Assembly (NCBI RefSeq): GCF_003480315.1
Contig: NZ_QUIV01000021.1
Span: forward strand, 1 to 52,379
DNA from: Clostridium sp. AM33-3
GTDB taxonomy: Bacteria > Bacillota > Clostridia > Lachnospirales > Lachnospiraceae
Direction of reading: 5' to 3'
DNA: 52,379 nucleotides
How positions within the stretch are numbered: position 1 is the stretch's first letter; every line of letters starts with the position of its first letter. The notes under the pieces were generated by a model. That model did not search any database. It saw nothing but the letters and a program-made list of their open reading frames with translations, and was not told where the DNA came from. The position numbers and the translations under genes were made by a program. Below are positions 7,809 to 15,339 of the stretch, piece by piece.

Positions 7809-7961
7809 CCGCGAGGATGCGCACTCGGCGCAAAGGCACATTCTTTTTTATGGCGAAAGCAGAAAACATTGCGCTGAAAGGTGACAAATAATAAAAAAAA
7901 TTGACAGCCGGGTGTTCCTTTTTAGAAAAGTGCGGTAAAATAGGAGTATCAAATTACGAGA

Positions 7962-8015
7962 AGACAGCTTCGTTATGGTTTACTTATTTCGTAAACAGTA
8001 ACGGCTGTCTTTTTT
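7962..8015 (+). terminator. Leader terminator ahead of the TIR-like gene
   Basis: A three-part stem, AGACAGC/GCTGTCT, CGTTA/TAACG and GTTTAC/GTAAAC with small internal mismatches, is followed by six T residues. It ends 20 bp before the next start codon and lies downstream of TTGACA at 7901, for which a -10 is only weakly matched (TAGAAA at 7923 or TAAAAT at 7936). A terminator between promoter and gene suggests attenuation; it could instead terminate a short transcript. Confidence 0.65.
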
Positions 8016-8035
8016 CACTAATGGGGGGAATGAGT

Positions 8036-8446
8036 ATGCCAGCACTGAAGGACAGACATCTTGTGGTCAGCCGTTCGAAGGATCATCGTGAGATTTACGA
8101 GACTGTGAGCGAGTGGCTAAATACGACAAACTATTTCAAATGGACGGATGATTCGGTGACGTACAATGATGAACTGGAGGGGGTAGAGCTGAAACGGCGC
8201 CGGCTGCTGCTGCGGCGAAGGATTGAGACATGCAGCTGTGTGGTGCTTTTTGCGGAGATGTATGAAGAGTACAGGGAATGGATGGATCTTGTGATCGATG
8301 CGGCGAATGAATTCCATAAGCCGCTGGTGGGGGTGAAGGCCCGGGATGAGAGCCCGCTGCCGAAGCGGATGCAGATCAATTGCCGGGTGACTGTGAGGTA
8401 TCAGCGTAATGTGATCGTGGCGGCAATTCAGGAGTATTCGCTGTAA
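8036..8446 (+). CDS. TIR-like domain protein (DUF1863/ThsB-like)
   Basis: A 136-residue single-domain protein resembling the MTH538/DUF1863 TIR-like family, to which Thoeris ThsB sensors belong. Visible family features are the first strand (RHLVVSRSKDHREIYETVSEWL), the NYFKWTDDSV segment, RRRIETCSCVVLFAEMYEEY and the NEFHKPLVGVKARDE strand. In this family a glutamate usually sits four residues after the tryptophan of the SKW motif and serves as the NADase residue; here W82 is followed by V86, so the usual catalytic residue appears absent. ATG 8036 is chosen for GGGGGGAA 5 nt upstream. It lies behind a leader terminator and 60 bp before a Nudix gene. No ThsA effector is in the window. Confidence 0.75.
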   Translation: MPALKDRHLVVSRSKDHREIYETVSEWLNTTNYFKWTDDSVTYNDELEGVELKRRRLLLRRRIETCSCVVLFAEMYEEYREWMDLVIDAANEFHKPLVGVKARDESPLPKRMQINCRVTVRYQRNVIVAAIQEYSL

Positions 8447-8506
8447 AAAACAAAAAACGCAGAGAAAGCATATCAAAAAAGTATTTCAGAGATGGGAGGC
8501 TTATTC

Positions 8507-9076
8507 ATGAGCGGAAATAGAAACGATATGGCCTGGAAGGTTTTGAAGCGTGACATTGTCTTTCAGGATACCTGGGTGCAGCTGGAGGCATCGCGCTGTG
8601 AACTTCCGGATGGCCGGATCATTGAACCATTTTATATCAGAAGGGATCCGGACTTTGCAGTGGTGGTTGCGTTGACAAAGGATGAGCGTCTGGTGCTGGT
8701 GCGCCAGTATCGTCATGGTGTGGAGAAGGTGCTGCTGGAGCTTCCGGCCGGCGCGATTGAAAAAGGGGAAGATCCGAAGGTGGCTGCCGGACGGGAGCTT
8801 CTGGAGGAAACAGGCTATCAGGCCGGACATCTGGAGTTTTTGATGAAAACAGCGCCGAATGCGGCCAATTCCACCGCATATGCGTACTGCTATCTCGCGA
8901 CGGATGCTGAGTGGGTGGCGGCACAGCATCTGGATGCGATGGAGGACGTGGCGGTGGAGTTTATGGATGTAAAGGATGCGCGGAGGGCACTGCGGAAAGG
9001 AACATTTGAGCAGGCAGTACATGTGGCGGCGCTTTATGCAGCTCTGGATATTCTGGAAGGGCGGGAGAAAAGATAA
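8507..9076 (+). CDS. Nudix hydrolase, ADP-ribose pyrophosphatase type
   Basis: A 189-residue Nudix enzyme with a perfect Nudix box at about 82-104 (GAIEKGE, seven residues, RELLEETGY) matching GX5EX7REUXEEXGU, which binds the catalytic divalent metal. The upstream VVVALTKDERLVLVRQYRHGVE and LELPAGAIE pattern is that of ADP-ribose pyrophosphatases, which cut ADP-ribose to AMP and ribose 5-phosphate. The start is supported by GGGAGG 7 nt upstream. It follows the TIR-like gene on the same strand and may be co-transcribed with it, although this Nudix subtype is also a common housekeeping gene. Confidence 0.88.
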   Translation: MSGNRNDMAWKVLKRDIVFQDTWVQLEASRCELPDGRIIEPFYIRRDPDFAVVVALTKDERLVLVRQYRHGVEKVLLELPAGAIEKGEDPKVAAGRELLEETGYQAGHLEFLMKTAPNAANSTAYAYCYLATDAEWVAAQHLDAMEDVAVEFMDVKDARRALRKGTFEQAVHVAALYAALDILEGREKR

Positions 9077-9164
9077 ACCAGAACCCAGATCAGAGCGGCG
9101 CCAGTGCAGTCGATGAGCACGTTGGTGAAGCGTCCGGCGCAGCGGACTGACTGAAAAAAACAGT

Positions 9165-9395
9165 TTAGCGCACGGCTTCGGAAATCTCCTTCCAGAGCTC
9201 GATATCTTCCGCACGGAGGCGCATATTGGTGACGAGCTGCTGACCGTCCGGATAGGTAACCTTAAATTCAAAAATGGTTTCCTCTTGAATGCCCTTTTTT
9301 ACGATGGCATTGAGAAAGAGGGGGAATTTCGGATGGTTTGCCGCGAAGCGGGACCAGGCGTTTTTTATTTTCATAAGCTTCATTGGATTGATCAT
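9165..9395 (-). CDS. Small conserved protein of unknown function
   Basis: A 76-residue protein opening MINPMKLMKIKNAWSRF, with NHPKFPLFLNAI and a C-terminal MRLRAEDIELWKEI. From memory, closely similar small proteins are widespread in Lachnospiraceae, but no function is known to me. It has no membrane segment or metal motif. It is convergent with the Nudix gene and divergent from the MATE exporter, so it is a single-gene unit. The ribosome binding site is weak (AGTGAG). Confidence 0.7.
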   Translation of the reverse strand: MINPMKLMKIKNAWSRFAANHPKFPLFLNAIVKKGIQEETIFEFKVTYPDGQQLVTNMRLRAEDIELWKEISEAVR

Positions 9396-9441
9396 AGTGT
9401 CTCACTTTCTTATTTCAAACATTTTTGTCAGAGCGGATATC

Positions 9442-9468
9442 GTTGCCGGCCTTGAATTGGCCGGCAAC
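9442..9468. other. Perfect 10-bp hairpin between divergent genes
   Basis: GTTGCCGGCC and its exact complement flank a 7-nt loop. It lies between the start of the small minus-strand gene and the promoter of the MATE gene. A weak T-rich stretch follows on the plus strand. It may be an operator or a terminator for upstream readthrough. Confidence 0.5.
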
Positions 9469-9511
9469 ATTCTTTAGTATAGCCCAGAATCGGTTCCCTG
9501 AAAAGTAATAC

Positions 9512-9540
9512 TTGTAAATTTAAGGCAAAATAGGTATCAT
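9512..9540 (+). promoter_or_regulatory. Predicted promoter for the MATE exporter
   Basis: TTGTAA and TATCAT with a 17-bp spacer. Transcription would begin close to 9547, which makes the ATG at 9550 an unlikely start and favours ATG 9598. Confidence 0.5.
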
Positions 9541-9597
9541 AAATTTGTTATGAAACTGAAATTCCCGTATGATGCGGTAGAAACAGAGGATAAGAAA

Positions 9598-10923
9598 ATG
9601 GGTATGTTTTCACGAAAGGATATGGTCCGGCTTTTCGGACCACTTCTAGTCGAGCAGCTGCTGGCGGTGCTGGTAGGCATGGCGGATGTTGTGATGGTGG
9701 CGGCTGTCGGAGAGACGGCAGTGTCCGGCGTGGCGCTGGTGGATTCCATCAGCGTGCTGGTCATTCAGGTATTATCAGCCATGGCTACCGGAGGTGCAGT
9801 GGTCTGTGCTCAATATATAGGAAAGAAGCGGCAGGACCAGGCGTGCCGTGCAGCGGGACAGCTGGTCTTGATCACGGCGGTTCTTTCTCTTTTAATCGCA
9901 TCGGCGGCATTTATCGGAAACCGTCATCTGCTGCGGCTGATCTTTGGCTCAGTCGAGGCAGAGGTTATGGACAATGCGGCAACGTATTTTTGGTTCACTG
10001 CCATGTCATATCCGTTTCTGGCACTTTATAATTCCGGCGCGGCTTTGTTTCGTTCCATGGGAAATTCCAAGGTTTCCATGAAGGTTTCCCTGGCCATGAA
10101 TGCCATCAATGTGGCAGGCAATGCCCTTTGTGTATTCGGACTTCACATGGGTGTGGAGGGCGTGGCAATTCCTACCCTGCTCTCCCGTATGTTTGCGGCA
10201 GTGGTTATGGTGCTTCTGGTGCGCAGCCCGAAAAACAGTATCCGGGTAAACCGGTTGTCCCAGCTGATCCCTCAGCCGGATATGATCAAAAAGATCCTTT
10301 CCGTGGGAATTCCGAGCGGCCTGGAAAATGGCATGTTCCAGTTTGGAAAGATTGCGCTGCAGAGTCTGGTTTCCACGCTTGGTACGGCATCTATCGCGGG
10401 CTATGCGGTAGCAACAAATCTGGTGACATTCCAGTATCTGCCGGGGGTGGCGCTTGGGCTGGGCCTGATCACCATTGTAGGTCAGTGTGTGGGTGCCGGA
10501 GAGCCGGAGCAGGCGAAGGCTTACACGAAAAAAGTCATTGCGGTAAACTACGGACTGCTGCTTTTGATCTGCACATGCATGGCATTTTTCCGGAGTCAGG
10601 TGGTAGGAATCTATAACCTTTCCCCGGAGGCATCGGATCTGGCGCAGAAGCTTTTGCTGGCCCATTCCTTTGGCATGGTGCTCTGGCCGCTGGCTTTTGC
10701 GCTGCCAAATACACTGCGTGCCGGGCTGGATGCCAGGTTTACCATGCTGGTTTCGGTGTTTTCCATGTGGACATTCCGCATCGGACTGAGCTATGTATTT
10801 GTAATGGGACTTCACATGGGCGTTCTGGGTATCTGGTACGCCATGTTTGCAGACTGGATCTTCCGTCTGATCGTGTTTGTGTGGAGGTTTAAGGGATTTT
10901 CGACGCGGGTGCGTCAGGTATAA
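9598..10923 (+). CDS. MATE-family multidrug/toxin exporter
   Basis: A 441-residue polytopic membrane protein of the MATE/DinF family, which exports cationic compounds in exchange for Na+ or H+. The two-fold repeat is visible: LFGPLLVEQLLAVLVGMADVV at the N-terminus and a corresponding SVGIPSGLENGMFQFGKI at the start of the second half. About twelve membrane segments are apparent. ATG 9598 is preferred over the upstream ATG 9550 because GAGGA lies 7 nt upstream and the promoter leaves no leader for 9550. It is followed by malQ after 13 nt, so the two are probably one operon, although their functions are unrelated. Confidence 0.9.
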   Translation: MGMFSRKDMVRLFGPLLVEQLLAVLVGMADVVMVAAVGETAVSGVALVDSISVLVIQVLSAMATGGAVVCAQYIGKKRQDQACRAAGQLVLITAVLSLLIASAAFIGNRHLLRLIFGSVEAEVMDNAATYFWFTAMSYPFLALYNSGAALFRSMGNSKVSMKVSLAMNAINVAGNALCVFGLHMGVEGVAIPTLLSRMFAAVVMVLLVRSPKNSIRVNRLSQLIPQPDMIKKILSVGIPSGLENGMFQFGKIALQSLVSTLGTASIAGYAVATNLVTFQYLPGVALGLGLITIVGQCVGAGEPEQAKAYTKKVIAVNYGLLLLICTCMAFFRSQVVGIYNLSPEASDLAQKLLLAHSFGMVLWPLAFALPNTLRAGLDARFTMLVSVFSMWTFRIGLSYVFVMGLHMGVLGIWYAMFADWIFRLIVFVWRFKGFSTRVRQV

Positions 10924-10936
10924 GGAGGAACGGAGT

Positions 10937-12493
10937 ATGAAACGGGCATGTGGCATGCTGCTTCCGGTGGCGAGTCTGCCGTCGGAGTATGGAATCGGAG
11001 CATTTTCAAAGGAGGCATATGCGTTTGTAGACCAGCTGGCAGAGGCGGGACAGCGTTACTGGCAGATCCTGCCGCTGGGGCCGACCGGATATGGGGATTC
11101 GCCCTATCAGTCCTTTAGCGCATTTGCCGGGAATCCGTATTTTATCGATCTGGAGGAGCTGATCGCGCGGGGACTTTTGACAAAGGCGGAGTGTGACGCT
11201 GCAGATCTTGGAACGGATCCGCAAGATATTGATTATGAGAAGCAGTATTTTCACCGCTTCCCATTGCTGAAAAGGGCCTTTGGGCGCTGGAGAGAGCAGC
11301 AGAAGAAAAAGGGCCGCAGTGATAAAAAGCTGATGGAGTTTTTTGCGGACGCACTTACGGCAGATACCAGAGAATACTGCTTTTTTATGGCAGTAAAGAA
11401 TCATTTTGACGGAAAAAGCTTTCTGTTATGGGATGAGGATATCCGTACCAGAAGGCCGGAGGCGGTGAAGGCTTACCGGGAAGCCTGCCGGGAGGAAATC
11501 CTGTTCTATGAATTTTTGCAGTATGAGTTTCAGGAGCAGTGGGCAAAGCTCAAGCATTATGCAAACGGGCGCGGCATAAGGATCATCGGTGATATCCCGA
11601 TCTATGTCGCCATGGACAGTGCAGACAGCTGGGCTCATCCGGAGCTGTTCCAGTTTGATGAAGCCGGACAGCCGGAGGCAGTTGCCGGATGTCCGCCGGA
11701 TGCCTTTTCCGCGACCGGCCAGCTGTGGGGCAATCCGCTTTACCGGTGGGAGCATCATAAGGCAACGGATTACGCATGGTGGCTGTCCCGCATGGAGTAC
11801 AGCTTCCGTCTGTATGATGTTGTGCGTGTGGATCATTTCCGTGGATTTGATGCCTACTATTCAATTCCGGCAAAGGACAGGACCGCCGAATTTGGCCACT
11901 GGGAAAAGGGACCTGGCTATGAACTGTTTAAGGCGATGAAGAAACGCTTTGACAAGCTTCCGATCATTGCAGAGGATCTGGGCTTTCTGACGCCTTCGGT
12001 GCTGAAACTGGTGAAAAAGACCGGCTTTCCGGGCATGAAGGTGCTGGAGTTTGCGTTTGATGCCAGTGGTGAGAGCAGCTATCTGCCGCACCGGTATCCG
12101 AAAAACTGTGTGGTGTATACAGGGACCCATGACAATATGACGCTGCAGGGCTGGTACCGCAGCTTAGAGCCGGATGCTAAGGCATTTGCGATCCGATATC
12201 TGGGCAATCCATATACGCCGGAGGGCGAGATCCACTGGGATTATATCCGCCTCGCACTGGCAAGTGTGGCAAAGCTGGCGGTGATCCCGGTTCAGGATTA
12301 TCTGGGACTTGGGGACTGGGCCCGCACCAATGAGCCGTCTACGCTGGGGAAAAACTGGCGCTGGCGTATGAAGAAGGATGATCTGACGCCGGAGCTTCTG
12401 GCAAAGTGCCGGGGGATGGCAGAGACCTATGGTCGGGTGAAAAAAGAGAAATCCGGCCCGCTAAAAGAAACGGAACAATTGCAGAAAGCATGA
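10937..12493 (+). CDS. malQ: 4-alpha-glucanotransferase (amylomaltase)
   Basis: A 518-residue cytoplasmic GH77 enzyme that transfers maltosyl and longer units between alpha-1,4-glucans and releases glucose. Family marks include MLLPVASLPSEYGIG at the N-terminus, WQILPLGPTGYGDSPYQ, the nucleophile aspartate in VVRVDHFRGFDAYY (near residue 298), the acid/base glutamate in IIAEDLG (near 347) and GTHDNMT (near 397). Length is normal. The start is fixed by AAGGAGG 8 nt upstream; a longer in-frame opening lies inside the MATE gene and is unlikely. It is followed by a strong terminator. Confidence 0.95.
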   Translation: MKRACGMLLPVASLPSEYGIGAFSKEAYAFVDQLAEAGQRYWQILPLGPTGYGDSPYQSFSAFAGNPYFIDLEELIARGLLTKAECDAADLGTDPQDIDYEKQYFHRFPLLKRAFGRWREQQKKKGRSDKKLMEFFADALTADTREYCFFMAVKNHFDGKSFLLWDEDIRTRRPEAVKAYREACREEILFYEFLQYEFQEQWAKLKHYANGRGIRIIGDIPIYVAMDSADSWAHPELFQFDEAGQPEAVAGCPPDAFSATGQLWGNPLYRWEHHKATDYAWWLSRMEYSFRLYDVVRVDHFRGFDAYYSIPAKDRTAEFGHWEKGPGYELFKAMKKRFDKLPIIAEDLGFLTPSVLKLVKKTGFPGMKVLEFAFDASGESSYLPHRYPKNCVVYTGTHDNMTLQGWYRSLEPDAKAFAIRYLGNPYTPEGEIHWDYIRLALASVAKLAVIPVQDYLGLGDWARTNEPSTLGKNWRWRMKKDDLTPELLAKCRGMAETYGRVKKEKSGPLKETEQLQKA

Positions 12494-12496
12494 CAG

Positions 12497-12545
12497 AAAA
12501 ACGCACAGACCCGGAAATGGTTCCCGAAGGTTCTGTGCGTTTTGT
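12497..12545. terminator. Bidirectional terminator after malQ
   Basis: AAAAACGCACAGA pairs with TCTGTGCGTTTT around a loop that itself can fold, with A-rich and T-rich flanks on either side. It separates malQ from the convergent gene at 12574 and can serve both strands. Confidence 0.85.
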
Positions 12546-12573
12546 TTTGGTAATATTGTTTCAGATTTGTGTG

Positions 12574-13338
12574 TTACTGCTGAAGGGAAACCTCTGTGGT
12601 TCCGGATGTCGCATCGGATTCTGCATCCGGGAGCTGTTCACCACTCTCGGCAGACTCCGGATCGACTGCGCCGCCCTCCAGAGTTTCTACATTGCCCTCC
12701 TTGTGGGAGGTGAAGGTGCCCTGTACTTCATTGTCTGCTTTGTCGCGGGCGAAGACATGGAGTCCTGCCGGGTCCATTTCAAAGGAAAGGGTGTTGCCGG
12801 CACGGTCAACGCTCAGCGGCTCCACACGCTCACCTGCAGAATTCAGTGCGTAGATGGAATCAAAGTTGATGCCGGACTGGCTGTCTGCTACCGTGAGGGT
12901 AACTACGCCGTCCTGAATGTCCGTGCTGGAAAATTCAGGCGGATTATCATCTAATACATTGACATGTTCAAATACGGTAGCCGGCATGCCGTTTAAGTTG
13001 ACAACGGAGGTTTCGACAGAACCGTTCTTGTAAACGGTGGCGGTGTATGTACGGTGTCTGCCTTTTTCCAGCTCCAGCGGTTCTCCGTCCAGGGTCATGC
13101 TGACGGATTTAGTCGGAAAGAACGACTTTACGGTCAGGACAACGTTGGTGGAAAGGTAGTCGTTGGTGTCCTCTACCACAACACTGAGCTTGGGCTTTGT
13201 GGTGAGACAGAAAAATAAAATGCTGTTGAATACAAGGAAGGGAAACACATAAAATAACAGGATGTGAGGCCATTCACTCTGTTTTTTCCTGCGGTACCGA
13301 TGGTCACGGCGGGATGTGGACTGCTGATTCTGTTCCAT
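12574..13338 (-). CDS. Membrane-anchored extracytoplasmic protein, unknown
   Basis: A 254-residue protein. A short basic cytoplasmic N-terminus (RRDHRYRRKKQ) leads into one membrane helix (about 27-50) and an extracellular beta-rich region that looks like two Ig-like domains: KLSVVVEDTNDYLSTNVVLTV, then NPPEFSSTDIQDGVVTLTV. The last ~40 residues are acidic and low in complexity (DPESAESGEQLPDAESD). The start is chosen for AAAGGAG 7 nt upstream; an upstream ATG nine codons earlier is less likely. It has its own promoter and a shared terminator. Not recognised beyond this architecture. Confidence 0.75.
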   Translation of the reverse strand: MEQNQQSTSRRDHRYRRKKQSEWPHILLFYVFPFLVFNSILFFCLTTKPKLSVVVEDTNDYLSTNVVLTVKSFFPTKSVSMTLDGEPLELEKGRHRTYTATVYKNGSVETSVVNLNGMPATVFEHVNVLDDNPPEFSSTDIQDGVVTLTVADSQSGINFDSIYALNSAGERVEPLSVDRAGNTLSFEMDPAGLHVFARDKADNEVQGTFTSHKEGNVETLEGGAVDPESAESGEQLPDAESDATSGTTEVSLQQ

Positions 13339-13409
13339 AAAAAAACTCCTTTTATCGCAAGGCAAAATGCCCGATGATCTGTCGCCTGGACAGTTACAAT
13401 CTGTTCATT

Positions 13410-13438
13410 AGCATAGCAGAAAAACGACGGATTTACAA
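13410..13438 (-). promoter_or_regulatory. Predicted promoter for the anchored protein gene
   Basis: On the minus strand, TTGTAA and TATGCT are separated by 17 bp, about 70 bp ahead of the start codon at 13338. Confidence 0.55.
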
Positions 13439-13549
13439 GATAACTTTTCTTACGATTCCATGAGTGAAATATGAGTTTGCCCCTTTCGGGGAGTCGGGGA
13501 GTGTGTTACAATCAGATTAAGTATTTTGTGCAGAAGAGGAAAGCAGTCT

Positions 13550-14104
13550 ATGAACGGGGATAAACAAATGATTCAGAAAGCAGCGGTTTTTGCGGCAAAA
13601 GCTCATGAGGGCATGATGCGGAAGGGAAGCAAGATCCCTTACATCTATCATCCTATGGAGGTGGCGCTCATTGTGGCGCAGATGACAGATGACCCGGAGG
13701 TCATTGCGGCGGCATATCTTCATGATGTGCTGGAGGATACCAGTGTGACGCCGGAGGAGTTGGAGCGGACCTTTGGCGGCCGGATCCTGTCCCTGGTGCA
13801 GGAGGAAAGTGAGGACAAGGAGCGGACCTGGAGGGAACGAAAGGCCAGTACGATCGAGCATTTAAAGCAGGCTTCCCGCGAGGTGAAGCTGCTGACGCTG
13901 GGAGACAAGCTCAGCAATATGCGCAGCACGGCCCGGGATTACATGGTGATCGGGGATGAGATCTGGCAGCGGTTCAATGAAAAGAACCGGGAAAGCCATC
14001 GCTGGTATCTGGCCGGAATTCTGGATGGTCTGCAGGATTTAAAGGATCTGGCAGCATTTCAGGAGCTGGAGCGGCTGTATCAGCTGGTATATGAAACCAG
14101 ATGA
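13550..14104 (+). CDS. HD-domain phosphohydrolase (SpoT/MESH1-like)
   Basis: A 184-residue protein of the single-domain HD family related to the hydrolase half of RelA/SpoT and to small alarmone hydrolases. Metal-binding residues are visible: H34 in YIYHPMEVA, H58-D59 in YLHDVLEDT with E62-D63, and an aspartate in LLTLGDKLSNM. There is no synthetase, TGS or ACT domain, so it would be a hydrolase only. (p)ppGpp is the likely substrate but some relatives act on other nucleotides. AGAGGA 10 nt upstream supports ATG 13550. It stands alone. Confidence 0.82.
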   Translation: MNGDKQMIQKAAVFAAKAHEGMMRKGSKIPYIYHPMEVALIVAQMTDDPEVIAAAYLHDVLEDTSVTPEELERTFGGRILSLVQEESEDKERTWRERKASTIEHLKQASREVKLLTLGDKLSNMRSTARDYMVIGDEIWQRFNEKNRESHRWYLAGILDGLQDLKDLAAFQELERLYQLVYETR

Positions 14105-14206
14105 GCATCATCGCGCTGCTGCTTCGTATATGGATGGTGTCAGCAGTAAGAAACGCATGTCTGTCGAATCATGCGGCAGAGAAAAAAGGAATGGGCTGGA
14201 ATGCGC

Positions 14207-14235
14207 TTGACGTGTGTTCCGGCCCAAAGTAGAAT
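14207..14235 (+). promoter_or_regulatory. Predicted promoter for the 14371 gene
   Basis: TTGACG and TAGAAT with a 17-bp spacer, 136 bp before the GTG start. The rest of the intergenic stretch holds no other site I can recognise. Confidence 0.55.
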
Positions 14236-14370
14236 AAAGGGTAAGAATCATTCAGCACAGTTCGCCGGTTCCGGTATGTGCAGACAACCCGGCCCGTTCG
14301 CGGCAGGGAATTCCAGAAATGAAAACTGACTGGTAAGGGCAACAGGAAAATTGGATTATGGAGGGATAAA

Positions 14371-15231
14371 GTGACTGAGGATGCAGTAAAAGGGATCCAG
14401 ACGGCACTCTGGGCGGCACTGGTTCTGGTGCAGATGGGTGTGGTTGGCTGTCTGGAGGTGCGCGCGGAAACAGTGCACCGGGAAGTAACATACGAAGCGG
14501 TCGAGGATGAGGCAGCGCTTCCGGAGGAGATTATGGTTTCTGTCCTGGCAGGCCATGACGGGGAAATGGTTCCATGTCAGGCGGTGGGCCGGGTAGAAGA
14601 AGCGGCTTACTGGCAGGATGATTTTTCCTTTCCGATAACATTTTATGAGTACGGAGCCGGAGCATATCAGCTGGGGGAGATAACGGTAAAGAAAACAGAT
14701 CTGGAAGAGCCGGAGCAGCTGACAGAGCTGGCAGAGCAGTATGGAACAGAGCTGCTTCAGAGCATGGGACTTTCGACAGAAGAATACGAGGTAAAGGAGA
14801 TTGTCTGGACCGGCACACCATATGAGAAGGAAGACGGTATCGTGTGCCGGGATGCCATGGCGTACGGAAACCGGCTGCTTCGGGATTGGCGGGTGCAGTA
14901 TGAGGGCTTTGTAGAAACGGAGCGGTGGCAGGAGCTGAAGCGGGGCGGCGCAGACGGGGAACTGAACGAGGAAGGGCAGGAAGAAACTGTGCCGGAGACG
15001 ATAGGGGCGGTCACAGAAACGCTGGAAAAGATGCCAGAAGCAGAGGGTGAAGAGCCAAAAGAGCAGCCGCTCCACGGAAAATCCAGATTGCAGGAATATC
15101 TGGAAAAGGTAACCAGGATTTTTCTGGTCGCGGTGGGAATCGGAGTTGTTTTCTTTGTGGGAGGACTTTTTGTTCTGGCGCTGTTGTGGATCGGCCGGAA
15201 GCTGCGGAAAGCGAATGACCGGAGAAAATAA
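14371..15231 (+). CDS. Secreted, C-terminally anchored membrane protein, unknown
   Basis: A 286-residue protein with an N-terminal signal-like helix (LWAALVLVQMGVVGCLEVRAE), an acidic extracytoplasmic region with an apparent beta-rich domain (about 35-200), a Glu-rich linker (EEGQEETVPETI) and a C-terminal membrane helix (about 250-275) ending in a basic tail (RKLRKANDRRK). GTG is used as start, with GGAGGG 5 nt upstream. It is not recognised. It precedes the P-type ATPase gene by about 100 bp on the same strand but a functional link is not shown. Confidence 0.72.
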   Translation: MTEDAVKGIQTALWAALVLVQMGVVGCLEVRAETVHREVTYEAVEDEAALPEEIMVSVLAGHDGEMVPCQAVGRVEEAAYWQDDFSFPITFYEYGAGAYQLGEITVKKTDLEEPEQLTELAEQYGTELLQSMGLSTEEYEVKEIVWTGTPYEKEDGIVCRDAMAYGNRLLRDWRVQYEGFVETERWQELKRGGADGELNEEGQEETVPETIGAVTETLEKMPEAEGEEPKEQPLHGKSRLQEYLEKVTRIFLVAVGIGVVFFVGGLFVLALLWIGRKLRKANDRRK

Positions 15232-15339
15232 AAGGTACTGAACAGCTTGGCAGATACATACTCATAGATAAGAACGGTTCCCGGCAGATTTTGTATGAGC
15301 GCGCGGAAACCTGAAAATCTCCGGGAGCGCGGTGGCGAA

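Noticed and set aside
8036..9076. Complete Thoeris system
   Set aside because: Only the TIR-like component is seen; no ThsA-type SIR2/SLOG or membrane effector is encoded anywhere in the window.
8501..9271. 256-codon minus-strand frame over the Nudix gene
   Set aside because: It is antisense to a gene with a perfect Nudix box and its translation is Arg, His and Cys rich low-complexity sequence.
10006..10956. 316-codon minus-strand frame over the MATE gene
   Set aside because: It mirrors a highly conserved membrane protein, and its His/Gln/Arg-rich translation is typical of antisense frames.
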